Source: Eubacteriaceae bacterium Marseille-Q4139 (GTDB lineage: Bacteria > Bacillota > Clostridia > Lachnospirales > Lachnospiraceae). Taken from it: 64,000 nucleotides of DNA. The notes under the pieces were generated by a model, which had not been told where the DNA came from, searched no databases, and was given only the letters and a program-made list of their open reading frames with translations. Of the stretch, positions 48,207 to 57,083 are shown in pieces. Where the stretch lies: the NCBI GenBank assembly GCA_018223415.1, contig JAGTTQ010000001.1:944365-1008364 (forward strand), in the 5' to 3' direction. The translations under genes were made by a program, and so were the position numbers. The first letter of the stretch is position 1, and each line of letters begins with the position of its first letter.

Positions 48207-49442
48207 TTATCCGCGGTTCTTTTTCTGCACAACCGGCTCACAGACACCTTCCAGGCCGGCGAATGCCAGAAGCAGCACCAGATCCCTCTTCGGCCCCTCG
48301 GCGCTTCCTGTGGGGTCAAAGTATTCGTTTACTGTGTGGCTGAGGCCCATTTTTCCGCCTCTTCCGATGGTACAGGACGGGATTCCTTTGCTGATCGGAA
48401 TGTTAGAATCCGTGCTGCCGCCCTCCGGGATCACCGGCTCCATGCCGAAGGCCCTGTATGCCGCAAGGGCCGCCTGGATGTGGGGCGCGTCCATGTCCTG
48501 CTCGCCTCCCGGCCGTCTTCCAGAGGCCTCGATTTCCACTGTCACGGTCTCCGTCGGATGGTTCCATCTGGCGTTCTCCTCCTCGCAGGCCTCGCGGCAG
48601 CACGCTGCAATCCGGTCTGCCAGGCGGTCCAGCTCCGCGTCCTGCATGGAGCGCATGTCGATCATCAGCTCGCTCTTTGTCGGTATGCCGTTGGTGGAGG
48701 TACCGCCGCGGGCGATGCCCACGTTAAAGACGGTGACCGGCTTCTTCGGCACCTGGAGGTCGCTGATCTTTGCAATGGCGCGTCCCATGGCGTTGTTGGC
48801 GTTGGGGATTCCGAACATGCCGAGGGCGTGGCCGCCGACTCCGCGGTAGGTGACATGGTACACCATGCTGGCGATGGCATGCAGGGTGATTTTTTCCGGC
48901 ATCGGGCCGTCGATGGAGATAAAGCCGTCGATGTCGTCCATGGTTTCAAACATGTGGCGGGTTCCTCTCAGGTTTCCAAGTACCTCCTCGCCGACGGTTC
49001 CGCAGAAAAGGATGTCGCCCATGGCGCGGACGCCGGTTTCCATCATGGCGCGGGCAATGCCTAAAACCTCGGCCATTCCTCTCGTGTCGTCGGTGATTCC
49101 GGGCGCGTGGATGACGCCGTTTTCGTCAATCCTGGGCGTCACGTCCGTATCCGCGTCGAACACCGTGTCCATGTGGGCGGAAATCACAATCTTCGGGCCG
49201 CCGCCGGTGCCTTTTAAAAGGCCGTAGACGTTCCAGACTTCGTCCATCCAGACCTTGTCGAAGGGCAGCTCTCTAAACATTTCCTCGTAGCGTTTCGCGC
49301 GTTTCTCCTCCTGGTTCGAGGGGGAATTGATGGCGCAGAGCTCGATCTGGTCATCCACCATGCGCTTCTCGTCCCGGTCAAGCTGTGCCATGACCGCCTT
49401 TACCTGCTGTGCCTCCATAAGCCTTTGTACCTTTTCTTTCAT
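48207..49442 (-). CDS. M20-family metallohydrolase (YgeY-like)
   Basis: A 411-residue zinc-dependent hydrolase of the M20/M25/M40 group, which cleaves dipeptides or N-acyl/N-carbamoyl amino acids. Metal ligands: ISAHMDTVFD (His-Asp, residues about 88-95), GITDDTRGMAE (bridging Asp) and CGTVGEEVLG (catalytic Glu pair). The dimerisation lid lies in between (YRGVGGHALGMFG) and the last ligand in LSHTVNEYFD. The ATG overlaps the stop of the hydratase gene as ATGA. Its presence beside two tricarboxylate-type enzymes suggests the pathway starts from an amide- or amino-linked acid. Confidence 0.85.
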   Translation of the reverse strand: MKEKVQRLMEAQQVKAVMAQLDRDEKRMVDDQIELCAINSPSNQEEKRAKRYEEMFRELPFDKVWMDEVWNVYGLLKGTGGGPKIVISAHMDTVFDADTDVTPRIDENGVIHAPGITDDTRGMAEVLGIARAMMETGVRAMGDILFCGTVGEEVLGNLRGTRHMFETMDDIDGFISIDGPMPEKITLHAIASMVYHVTYRGVGGHALGMFGIPNANNAMGRAIAKISDLQVPKKPVTVFNVGIARGGTSTNGIPTKSELMIDMRSMQDAELDRLADRIAACCREACEEENARWNHPTETVTVEIEASGRRPGGEQDMDAPHIQAALAAYRAFGMEPVIPEGGSTDSNIPISKGIPSCTIGRGGKMGLSHTVNEYFDPTGSAEGPKRDLVLLLAFAGLEGVCEPVVQKKNRG

Positions 49443-51724
49443 TGCATACCTCCGTGATAGTAGTTGATGAGTCCTCCGGCCAGCAAAATCCCGGTTTCTT
49501 CCTCTGTCATGGGATCCAATAGGAAGGAAATTTCCCGTGCTGTCCCGTTTTGTATCATGTATCCATGAATCTCCCGCGCATGTTCTGCCACCGCCGTCCG
49601 GATATCCGGGAGGAAAATGGCATCCCCGACGGAAATTGCCCCGGCTTCTGTCTCCCGCAGAGGCAGCATCCCCCAGTTAATCAGGTTGGAGCGGTACCGC
49701 TTCGTCGCATACCCGGCGGCGATGTTGGCACATCCGCCGAGGACGCGCTGGCAGCTTGCCGCCTGCTCCCTCGCGGAACCGTCTCCCGGGCTTACGGCGC
49801 AGATCAGGGAGCCGAGCCCGATGGCTTCTATCTCACCGCCGCAGATGGCTCCCGCCGTTTCCATGGCAGCTTTTATGCCTTCCGGAATTTCTTCCGTCTT
49901 CCCTGCGGCGCGGCTTTCTTCTGCCCTCTGCCACTCTTTGGCGCGGCCCACGTAAGCCGGATCCTTGCGGCTTAAGGTAAACTCCGCCATGGCCCGCGGG
50001 TTGGAACGGTACGTTGAGGCATCGCCGGACGGGATCAGTTCATCTGTCGTCGTCACCGGATCCGTGATGACCGAGGCCGTTCCCAAAAGCAGGTGCTTCG
50101 GCATTTCTTTCATCTCCGGCCAGTCGGTGATATTCGGCCCGTACTGGAGAGCCGCCTCCTTCTCTGCCTTCCGGAAGCCGTTGTAAACCCTGGCGTCGTA
50201 GGGGCTCCTGTCGAAATAGTAGATGGTTCCGGCGATGGGCGTTTCCTCTCCGGCGGCCGTTAAGAGCCCGCCGTTTTTCGCCGTGGCCGCAATGCTTCTG
50301 GCATCCATCAGGGCCACCGCGGCCGCCTGTCCCTGGCCTGGCTTGGAGCCCTCTCGGTTCGGGAAATTCCGCGTCACATGGCGAACCGAAAGGCCTCCGT
50401 TTGCCGGCACTTCTCCGGCGCCGAAGCAGGGGCCGCAGAAGCTGGAGCGGACGATGACACCGCTTTTCATAAGCTCTGTCATGAGGCCCTGGCGAACCAC
50501 CTCCAGATAGACCGGCTGCGAGGCCGGATAGACGGACAGGGAAAAGCCGCCGTTTCCTGCCGTATGGCCCCGGAGCGCCGCCGAAACCGAGGCGATGTTT
50601 TCAAAGGTTCCGCCGGCACAGCCGGCAACGACGCCCTGATCCACCCGGAGCCGCCCGTTTTCCATTTTTCCCACCAGCCGTAAATTTTTTCCGGTTTCCC
50701 CGATCCGTTCGCATGCCATCCGCTCCGTCTCCCGGAGGATGTCCTCGGGCGTTTCGTAAAACTCCCGGATGGAGAATGCATGGGACGGATGGAACGGAAA
50801 GGCAATCATCGGCTCAATTTTATCCAGCTCCACCGTCACGGAGCCGTCGTAGCGGGCTAACGTCTCCGGGGCCATATAGGAAAAGTCCTCCGGCCGCCCG
50901 TGGGTCTTATAATATTCGCGGATCACATCGTCTGTCATCCAGATGCTTGACAGGCAGGCCATCTCCGTTGTCATCACGTCGATCCCGCACCGGTAATCGG
51001 CGGAAAGCTGGCCGATTCCGTCGCCGACAAATTCCAGGACTTTGTTTTTCACAAGGCCGTCCGGGAACAGTTCCCGGATCAGCGCCAGGGCCACGTCCTG
51101 GGGCCCGACGCCTGGCTTCGGCTTTCCTGTGAGTTTTACGCAGATGATTTCCGGATACGCGATGTCGTAGGTTTTTCCAAGAAGCTGCTTTACAAGCTCG
51201 CCGCCGCCCTCACCGACGCCCATGGTGCCGAGTGCGCCGTATCGCGTATGGCTGTCGGAGCCTAAAATCATCCGGCCGCAGCCGGCATATTCTTCCCGCA
51301 TGTACGAATGGATCACCGACACATGGGCCGGCACGAAGATCCCGCCGTACTTTTTCGCCGCCGACAGCCCGAACCGGTGGTCGTCCTCGTTTAAGGTGCC
51401 GCCCACGGCGCAGAGGCTGTTGTGGCAGCAGGTCATCACATAGGGAAGCGGGAATTCCTTTAAGCCGCTGGCCTTTGCCGTCTGGATGACGCCCACATAC
51501 GTCAGGTCGTGGGACGCCAGGGAATCGAAGGTCAGGGCCAGGCGGCCGCCCGGCTTTCCGGCACTTTTGTCGTGAGACTTAAAAATCTTCCATGCCATCG
51601 TCCCGCAGTCTGCCTCATCCACGGCCCTTTCGCCGAACTGGGCACGCAGAAGCGGCTCATTTTCCGCCGGCACAAGCTCCTGGCCGTTTACGAGATAAAT
51701 CGGATTCCAGTTTGTCTTTATCAT
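49439..51724 (-). CDS. Aconitase-superfamily hydratase (YbhJ-like)
   Basis: A 761-residue [4Fe-4S] hydro-lyase. SDSHTRYGALGTMGVGEGGG (around residue 155) is the aconitase substrate/cluster motif; the cluster cysteines are the CxxC pair in RSSFCGPCFGAG and a third in VVAGCAGGTFENI. The C-terminal swivel domain follows from about 560. It resembles E. coli YbhJ more than true aconitase (which is about 890 residues or mitochondrial-like). It starts 2 bp after the PrpF-like gene. Substrate is unknown; a branched tricarboxylic or hydroxy-dicarboxylic acid is likely. Confidence 0.82.
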   Translation of the reverse strand: MIKTNWNPIYLVNGQELVPAENEPLLRAQFGERAVDEADCGTMAWKIFKSHDKSAGKPGGRLALTFDSLASHDLTYVGVIQTAKASGLKEFPLPYVMTCCHNSLCAVGGTLNEDDHRFGLSAAKKYGGIFVPAHVSVIHSYMREEYAGCGRMILGSDSHTRYGALGTMGVGEGGGELVKQLLGKTYDIAYPEIICVKLTGKPKPGVGPQDVALALIRELFPDGLVKNKVLEFVGDGIGQLSADYRCGIDVMTTEMACLSSIWMTDDVIREYYKTHGRPEDFSYMAPETLARYDGSVTVELDKIEPMIAFPFHPSHAFSIREFYETPEDILRETERMACERIGETGKNLRLVGKMENGRLRVDQGVVAGCAGGTFENIASVSAALRGHTAGNGGFSLSVYPASQPVYLEVVRQGLMTELMKSGVIVRSSFCGPCFGAGEVPANGGLSVRHVTRNFPNREGSKPGQGQAAAVALMDARSIAATAKNGGLLTAAGEETPIAGTIYYFDRSPYDARVYNGFRKAEKEAALQYGPNITDWPEMKEMPKHLLLGTASVITDPVTTTDELIPSGDASTYRSNPRAMAEFTLSRKDPAYVGRAKEWQRAEESRAAGKTEEIPEGIKAAMETAGAICGGEIEAIGLGSLICAVSPGDGSAREQAASCQRVLGGCANIAAGYATKRYRSNLINWGMLPLRETEAGAISVGDAIFLPDIRTAVAEHAREIHGYMIQNGTAREISFLLDPMTEEETGILLAGGLINYYHGGMQ

Positions 51725-51726
51725 AC

Positions 51727-52884
51727 CTATTCCCCCAATGGTTCATAAAAGGCCGTACCGCTCATGAGGCGCCGTGCTGTCCGGATGCCGGAGACGGAGC
51801 AGATATGCGGGCAGCCGTCCGTACCTGGCTCCGCCTTCGCCCCGGCTTCCAAAAGCCCTCCGGCGTGGCCCAGCCTGATGGTTGTTTTGACAGGTTCCTC
51901 TTCCCTCTGACATGCCTTCCAAACCAGCGTGCCGGGACAGACGGCTGCGGCGGCCGTACACATGGCGCCCGTCATGGCGCAGGCCGGATGGGCTTTCTGC
52001 ATGCTCATCATGCGGATGGAAAGGTCATAATCGTCTCCGCCAATTTTTTCTCCCTCGGAGGTCTCATATGGCTTTGCCGGCCCGATGACGGCGATTTTCG
52101 GGATGCCGGGCGATACATGCCTTGCCTCCTCCGGCTTTTTGCAGACACCCAGAAGCACGGCTGCGGCCCCGCGGATGGCTTCCAGCCGCACCAGAAGCTC
52201 CGGATTTCCGTCGATTTCCGGCGGAAGCTCTGTCCCGTCCATGCCGACCGACGCTGCATTCACAAAAATCAGCGGGTTTGTCGCGTCCACGATGGACACC
52301 TCCACGGCTTTTCCGCTCTCGTATTCCAGCATTTCCGCGGTTTTTCCCGTCGGGAGCAGACGTCCGAACATGCTCCCGGCCGGCTCCGGAAATTCCAACT
52401 TCACCGGCGCCGCCGTCCCGGGTACGCCTGCGATGGAGGTGCTTCCGCTGTATGTAACGCGTCCGCCCGGCGTCTGCACGGTCTCGCGGATGATTTTTTT
52501 CGTGTTCCGGTTATACACGCGGACGACGGTCTCCGGGTCTTCTGCCTTCACAAGCCCCATCTCGATGGCAAAGGGGCCGACAGCCGAGGAAATGTTCCCG
52601 CAGTTTCCGGCCGAGGAGACGAAGGCCTCCGTGATGGACGGCTGGAGAAACAGATAATCCACGTCGGCGCCAGGGACGCTTGGCGGGCCGATGACGGCCG
52701 CTTTGGTCGTCACGCTGACTGCGCCGCCCAGTCCGTCGATCTGCCGTTTGTCCGGGCTTCCCACGATCTTTAAAATCACGGCATCCCTTTCCTTTTCGTC
52801 GGCGGGAAGATCTTTTTCCAGGAAAAAGACAGCCTTGCTGGTGCCGCCCCGCATGATGGTGCATGGTATTTCTTTCTGGTACAT
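51727..52884 (-). CDS. PrpF-family isomerase (YbhH / 4-oxalomesaconate tautomerase-like)
   Basis: A 385-residue member of the PrpF/AcnD-accessory group with a diaminopimelate-epimerase-like fold. Signature parts: the N-terminal IPCTIMRGGTSKAVFF, then IDGLGGAVSVTTKAAVI, SSAGNCGNISSAVGPFAIE (with the catalytic Cys), and DATNPLIFVNAAS. Relatives move double bonds in unsaturated tricarboxylic acids (PrpF: 2-methylaconitate; GalD: oxalomesaconate). It is first in the operon, divergent from the LysR gene, with AGGAGG before the ATG. Its pairing with an aconitase-like hydratase is the classical isomerase-hydratase arrangement. Confidence 0.87.
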   Translation of the reverse strand: MYQKEIPCTIMRGGTSKAVFFLEKDLPADEKERDAVILKIVGSPDKRQIDGLGGAVSVTTKAAVIGPPSVPGADVDYLFLQPSITEAFVSSAGNCGNISSAVGPFAIEMGLVKAEDPETVVRVYNRNTKKIIRETVQTPGGRVTYSGSTSIAGVPGTAAPVKLEFPEPAGSMFGRLLPTGKTAEMLEYESGKAVEVSIVDATNPLIFVNAASVGMDGTELPPEIDGNPELLVRLEAIRGAAAVLLGVCKKPEEARHVSPGIPKIAVIGPAKPYETSEGEKIGGDDYDLSIRMMSMQKAHPACAMTGAMCTAAAAVCPGTLVWKACQREEEPVKTTIRLGHAGGLLEAGAKAEPGTDGCPHICSVSGIRTARRLMSGTAFYEPLGE

Positions 52885-52928
52885 GTTTCTCCTCCTCTTC
52901 TCCCTTGACTTTTTGTTGTCTTCATTAT

Positions 52929-52958
52929 ATGATGAAACATATCATGAATCAAATTCAT
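52929..52958. promoter_or_regulatory. LysR-type operator in the divergent intergenic region
   Basis: Two overlapping inverted repeats: ATGAT-N7-ATCAT (52929-52945) and the perfect ATGAAT-CAA-ATTCAT (52944-52958). They lie between prpF-like and lysR starts, where LysR-type regulators normally bind. Confidence 0.55.
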
Positions 52959-53009
52959 TTTTATCATAAAAATTATAGTTTTAAGGAATGATTTTGGAAG
53001 GGGAATTTT

Positions 53010-53912
53010 ATGGACTTTCGGGAAATGACTTATGTGATCGCCATCGCCAGGCACCAGAGCGTCAGCAAAGCCGCCAACGAGCTCTATGTCTCACAGCCGA
53101 CGCTTTCCAAATTTGTTCAGAATCTGGAAAAAGAACTGGGACAGCCGCTTTTTAAACGGCTCGGGAAAAAATTTGTCCTCACCTATGCAGGAGAGCGGTA
53201 TGTGGAATATGCAAAAAACATCCTGAATGCCAAGAAAGAGCTGGACAATGAGCTTTCCGACATCATGAAATACGACATCGGCGAGCTGCGGATCGCCTTC
53301 CCCTCCACCCGCGGGGTTTACATGCTGCCGTGTACGCTTCCGATCTTTGAGAAGCTCTATCCCCGCGTCCGCCTCTATGTCCATGAGGCCGATTCCGGCC
53401 AGCTGGAATCGCTTCTTTTAGACGGCTCCATCGACCTGGCATTTTTCACGCTCCCGCTCCAGAGCCCGGAGCTGGATTACGTGGAAATCAGCCGGGAGGA
53501 AGTGGTGCTTGCCATGTCCTCCGATCATCCGTTAGCGAAAACCGGCGTCAAACGGGACGGCTGCCGCTATCCCTGGATCGACCTGAAAACGGCCGCAGGC
53601 GAGCGGTTCATTCTTCAAAAAAGTGACCAGCGGACGAGGAAAACCGCCGACCAGCTTTTTAAGAATGCGGGGATTTCTCCGGAAAATATCCTGGAAATCC
53701 GGAATATCCAGGCCTCCGTCCAGCTTGCCGCCAGAGGCTACGGCGTCACTTTCGTCGGAGAGACCCATTTAAAGCATATTCCCTGTTCGCCTGCCGTTTT
53801 CTCCGTCGGCTCCCCCTGTACCACCACAAGCTTCGTGGCCGCCTTCCGGAAAGGCGTTTACATGTCTTCCTATATGCAGGCCTATATCCGTGTCGTGAAA
53901 GAGTTCACCTGA
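53010..53912 (+). CDS. LysR-family transcriptional regulator
   Basis: A 300-residue regulator. The N-terminal winged helix reads MTYVIAIARHQSVSKAANEL and YVSQPTLSKFVQNLEKELGQ (residues 5-45), followed by PLFKRLGKKFVLTYAGE. The effector-binding domain starts about 90 (GELRIAFPSTRGVYMLP). It is divergent from the isomerase-hydratase-hydrolase-transporter operon, 125 bp apart, and therefore the probable activator of it. E. coli has the LysR gene ybhD next to ybhH-ybhI-ybhJ, a parallel layout. The ligand is probably the imported carboxylic acid. Confidence 0.9.
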   Translation: MDFREMTYVIAIARHQSVSKAANELYVSQPTLSKFVQNLEKELGQPLFKRLGKKFVLTYAGERYVEYAKNILNAKKELDNELSDIMKYDIGELRIAFPSTRGVYMLPCTLPIFEKLYPRVRLYVHEADSGQLESLLLDGSIDLAFFTLPLQSPELDYVEISREEVVLAMSSDHPLAKTGVKRDGCRYPWIDLKTAAGERFILQKSDQRTRKTADQLFKNAGISPENILEIRNIQASVQLAARGYGVTFVGETHLKHIPCSPAVFSVGSPCTTTSFVAAFRKGVYMSSYMQAYIRVVKEFT

Positions 53913-54180
53913 TACGTGAATATTCAAAATTCCATAAGGATTTCCTAATATTTTTTAGGGTTATTTTATGGAATGTCCACACTTTTGACAAAACTTCATG
54001 GCATAATAACATCATCAGTCAGGGAGACAATCAATCGTTAATCTGACTGATATCCTCCCCCCAGATGACCGACTGATTTTTTCATAACTGCCTTGAACGA
54101 CAGCAAGGCAATGCTTTCAGGACTCCCGAAAAGGGAGCGTGGGTCGAAAACATATATACCAACATTTCCTAACAACCAGC
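53913..54180. other. Structured intergenic region left of the IS1182 element
   Basis: About 270 bp with no ORF. It holds a perfect 9-bp stem ATCAGTCAG (54014-54022) / CTGACTGAT (54043-54051); a third segment GACTGAT (54071-54077) running into six Ts can pair with the same first arm instead. Two more hairpins follow: TGCCTTG/CAAGGCA (54089-54110) and CTCCC-GAAAA-GGGAG (54123-54137). It may be the lysR terminator region or a leader with mutually exclusive structures for a gene displaced by the IS. Confidence 0.5.
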
Positions 54181-55938
54181 AAAGAGGGTGTCCCAAAACT
54201 ATGATTGATTAAAAATCATAGAGAGGGGCATCCTCTTCTTATATTGCTGAAAAGGGCTTTTACATGAAAAACAGCACTGGATGTTCATCTCTCCAGCGCC
54301 ATCTTTGTGATGTTATGGGCGATTGCTAACAGTCCCCACTCTATTTTTACCTTATCCGCTCCGCGCAAGTGAAAACGACGGAACGACCAACAGCCTTTGA
54401 TCCTCCCAAAGACCTGTTCCACTTCCACAACCCTTTGTGAACGCAGTACCAGTCCTTTTTCGGAACAAAGGTTCTCGTTTGCTTTTCTTTTCAGTTCATT
54501 CAACCGGTGGGATACCCGGACCGTGCGGTTCTTTTCCGTATGCTTACATTCTGATGCATAGTGGCAGCCGCTGCAGTCTTCACACCGGTAATAATCCCGC
54601 CTAGTTTCATAGCCGGCTTCTGTTACATATTTTCGGTTTCCCACATGCACCAGCCGTTTCCCATTTCTGCAGACAAAGCTGTCTGATTCCGGCAGATAGG
54701 GCAGATTCTCCGCCAGATAAGGGTTCTCCCGGTTTTTCTTTTTCTTCTCCCAGTGAAATTTGTTGTATTTTACATAACAGCCTACCTTCTTTTCTTCTAA
54801 ATATTCATAATTCTCTTCGCTCCCATATCCTGCATCCGCGATCACGTTTTCCGGTAAACACCCCAGTTTTTCTTCCAGGTGCCTTAGGTGCGGGATCATT
54901 GTTTTCGTATCGGTTGGGTTGGGATGTATGGTAAAGCCCACGATATATCGGTTCTCTGTCCCGATCTGGATGTTATAGCCAGGTTTTAGCTGGCCGTTTA
55001 ACATGGCATCTTCTTTCATCCTCATAAAAGTGGCACCCTGGTCTGTTTTTGAATAGCTGTTCCTTCCACGAAAGGTTTCCAGGGATTTTTCGTATTTCTG
55101 TTTCCTGGGAAGGATATCCTTTTTAAATTCTTTGGATTTTTTCTTCAGCTGTTTATTTCCTGGCTCTTGTTCCAACTTTTTGTCGATGCTCTCCACAACA
55201 GCTGCCACCTGTTCTGCGGTGATCTGGGTATGCTCCCCCTTTTCCTCCAGGTCTTCTTCCAGATAAATCTGATTTTCTTCCGCCACAATCCGGTCGATCT
55301 CCCGGAGATGGTTCTTGATCTTTTCATCTAGTTTCCGGTCATAATTACGGACGGACTTGTTCCATACGAAAGAATACTTATTGGCGTTAGCCTCGATCTT
55401 TGTGCCATCCAAAAAGTAATTCTGAAGCTTGATATAGTTTTTCTCGATCAGGAGTTTGACCACTTCAAAGAACACATCCTCGATGATGTCTTTCATGTGA
55501 AGGCGAAAGCGATTGACGGTACGAAAATCCGGTTGATTTCCACCAGCGATCCACATGAAATTAACATCTTCACGAAGAGCTTTTGCGATCATGCGGGAGG
55601 AATAAACTTTCTGAGAATAAGAATAGATCATAACCTTCAGCATCATCCGTGGGTGATAAGCAGGGCATCCGCCCTCTTTGTATCTGCCGTAGAGTGAAGA
55701 CAGGTCCAAACTGTCCACGATGGTATTTACGACCCGCACCAGATGATTTTCCGGTATAAAATCTTCAAAAGATAGTGGTAATTGTAATTGATCCGTAGTA
55801 TAATCTTTAAATGTGAGCATACCTTATTATATCACATAATAAGGGGAAATGGAGAACGGCGTGGTAACCGTTCTCTATTTTTTCAGAAAAAGAGGGTATC
55901 CCCTCAAGTCACTTCATGACTTTTGGGACACCCTCTTT
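54181..55938 (-). mobile_element. Complete IS1182-family insertion sequence (second type)
   Basis: Bounded by the terminal inverted repeats AAAGAGGGTGTCCCAAAA at 54181 and its complement ending at 55938. One transposase gene on the minus strand fills it. A GAGAACGG/CCGTTCTC hairpin with six Ts near the right end (about 55852-55882) would stop plus-strand transcription running antisense through the element. Outside the repeats, CCAGC on the left and GCTGG on the right mirror each other, so the element sits in a palindrome or the repeats extend further. It differs from the IS at 57084. Confidence 0.88.
54285..55820 (-). CDS. IS1182-family transposase
   Basis: A 511-residue DDE transposase. The N-terminal helical domain (FEDFIPENHLVRVVNTIVD, and YSYSQKVYSSRMIAKALRED) is typical of IS1182. 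Catalytic acidic residues sit in YFLDGTKIEANANKYSF, VIADAGYGSEENYEYLE and VVEVEQVFGRIKG. A zinc-like cluster CEDCSGCHYASEC lies near 435. It appears complete and free of frameshifts. Confidence 0.92.
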   Translation of the reverse strand: MLTFKDYTTDQLQLPLSFEDFIPENHLVRVVNTIVDSLDLSSLYGRYKEGGCPAYHPRMMLKVMIYSYSQKVYSSRMIAKALREDVNFMWIAGGNQPDFRTVNRFRLHMKDIIEDVFFEVVKLLIEKNYIKLQNYFLDGTKIEANANKYSFVWNKSVRNYDRKLDEKIKNHLREIDRIVAEENQIYLEEDLEEKGEHTQITAEQVAAVVESIDKKLEQEPGNKQLKKKSKEFKKDILPRKQKYEKSLETFRGRNSYSKTDQGATFMRMKEDAMLNGQLKPGYNIQIGTENRYIVGFTIHPNPTDTKTMIPHLRHLEEKLGCLPENVIADAGYGSEENYEYLEEKKVGCYVKYNKFHWEKKKKNRENPYLAENLPYLPESDSFVCRNGKRLVHVGNRKYVTEAGYETRRDYYRCEDCSGCHYASECKHTEKNRTVRVSHRLNELKRKANENLCSEKGLVLRSQRVVEVEQVFGRIKGCWSFRRFHLRGADKVKIEWGLLAIAHNITKMALER

Positions 55939-56071
55939 TGCTGGCACAGACGGCAGGGGACGCGGTGTGCGGGAGGCCGTTCTCGGATTTCAGCCCTTGC
56001 ATGGTTTTCGTTTATGGGGTATCATGGAACTGTTCTGAATTTTACTGAATTTATAAACCGGAGGTATTTTT

Positions 56072-57046
56072 ATGCCGACATATGCCTGGTATCAATGGAT
56101 GGCATTTTTCTATTTTTACTGCTTTTTCGGGTGGGTCTTTGAATCCACCTATGTTTCCATAAAGACAAAGCACCTCGTCAACCGGGGGTTTTTGCGCCTC
56201 CCGCTCCTTCCCCTTTACGGGAGCGGCGCGGTGATGATGTTATGGGTCTCTCTCCCATTTCGGGACAGCCTGGTTCTCACCTATCTCTCCGGCGTGGCTG
56301 GCGCCACGGTGCTGGAATATGTGACCGGGTATGTGATGGAACTGCTCTTTAAGGTGCGCTACTGGGATTACAGCAGCCAGAAGTGGAACTTAAACGGCTA
56401 TATCTGTCTCAGCTCGTCTATCGCCTGGGGCTTTCTCACGATCCTGATGACCGAGGTTGTCCACCGCCCGGTGGCCGATTTTATTACGGCGTGGCCGCCC
56501 ATGCTCACGATTGTTCTCGTGTTCGCTGTCACAGTGGTCTTCCTCTACGATCTCAATTACAGCGCACGCCGTGCCTTTGCCCTCGGGAAATCCCTGGAGG
56601 CGCTCACGAAGCTTCGCGGCGAGCTGGAGGGCGTGCAGGTGCAGGCAGCCCTTTTGAAGATGGAGACAAAGGAACGGCTCATTTCCACGGCCGCAGAATT
56701 AAAGGAAAAGCAGAAGGAATGGCAGGCCGAGCAGGCCGGACGCTTCGAGGAGCTGACAGGCTTCAGTCTCGAAGAGCTTCGTGAAAAGGCCGGACTTCGG
56801 CTCCGCCTTGAAGACCTGGCCGATTTAAAGGATCTGGCGGAGCTCCATCTCGATGCCTTAAAAGGAAAGACCGAGGAACAGCTTTCCGAAATCCGCGCAG
56901 AGCTGGAAAACCGGATGTCTTCGGTGCGCTCCGCCCACGCTGCGCCGTTAAAATCTCTGCTTCGCGGGAACCCGACGGCCGCTTCGGCGAAATTCGCAAG
57001 GGCCCTTCGGGAACTTCGGGAGTATCTTGAGGAGAATAAGCTTTAG
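56072..57046 (+). CDS. PF06541-type membrane protein (putative ABC transporter permease family)
   Basis: A 324-residue protein with about five membrane segments in the first 175 residues: WYQWMAFFYFYCFFGWVFES, then RGFLRLPLLPLYGSGAVM (the conserved motif), LEYVTGYVMELLF and others. The second half (about 180-320) is a long, highly charged coiled coil, extending the usual family length (about 170-260). Despite its family label there is no partner ATPase, so transport is unproven. GGAGG precedes the ATG. It lies alone between two IS1182 elements. Confidence 0.78.
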   Translation: MPTYAWYQWMAFFYFYCFFGWVFESTYVSIKTKHLVNRGFLRLPLLPLYGSGAVMMLWVSLPFRDSLVLTYLSGVAGATVLEYVTGYVMELLFKVRYWDYSSQKWNLNGYICLSSSIAWGFLTILMTEVVHRPVADFITAWPPMLTIVLVFAVTVVFLYDLNYSARRAFALGKSLEALTKLRGELEGVQVQAALLKMETKERLISTAAELKEKQKEWQAEQAGRFEELTGFSLEELREKAGLRLRLEDLADLKDLAELHLDALKGKTEEQLSEIRAELENRMSSVRSAHAAPLKSLLRGNPTAASAKFARALRELREYLEENKL

Positions 57047-57083
57047 GGGCTTTTACAAAATTTTAAGTATATAAAAACGCAAA

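Noticed and set aside
49439..51724. Citrate-cycle aconitase (acnA/acnB) or AcnD
   Set aside because: Length and motifs fit the YbhJ-like branch; no citrate synthase or methylcitrate-cycle gene is nearby.
51592..52773. Plus-strand ORF of 393 codons
   Set aside because: It overlaps the PrpF-like gene and part of the hydratase gene on the other strand and has no recognisable domain.
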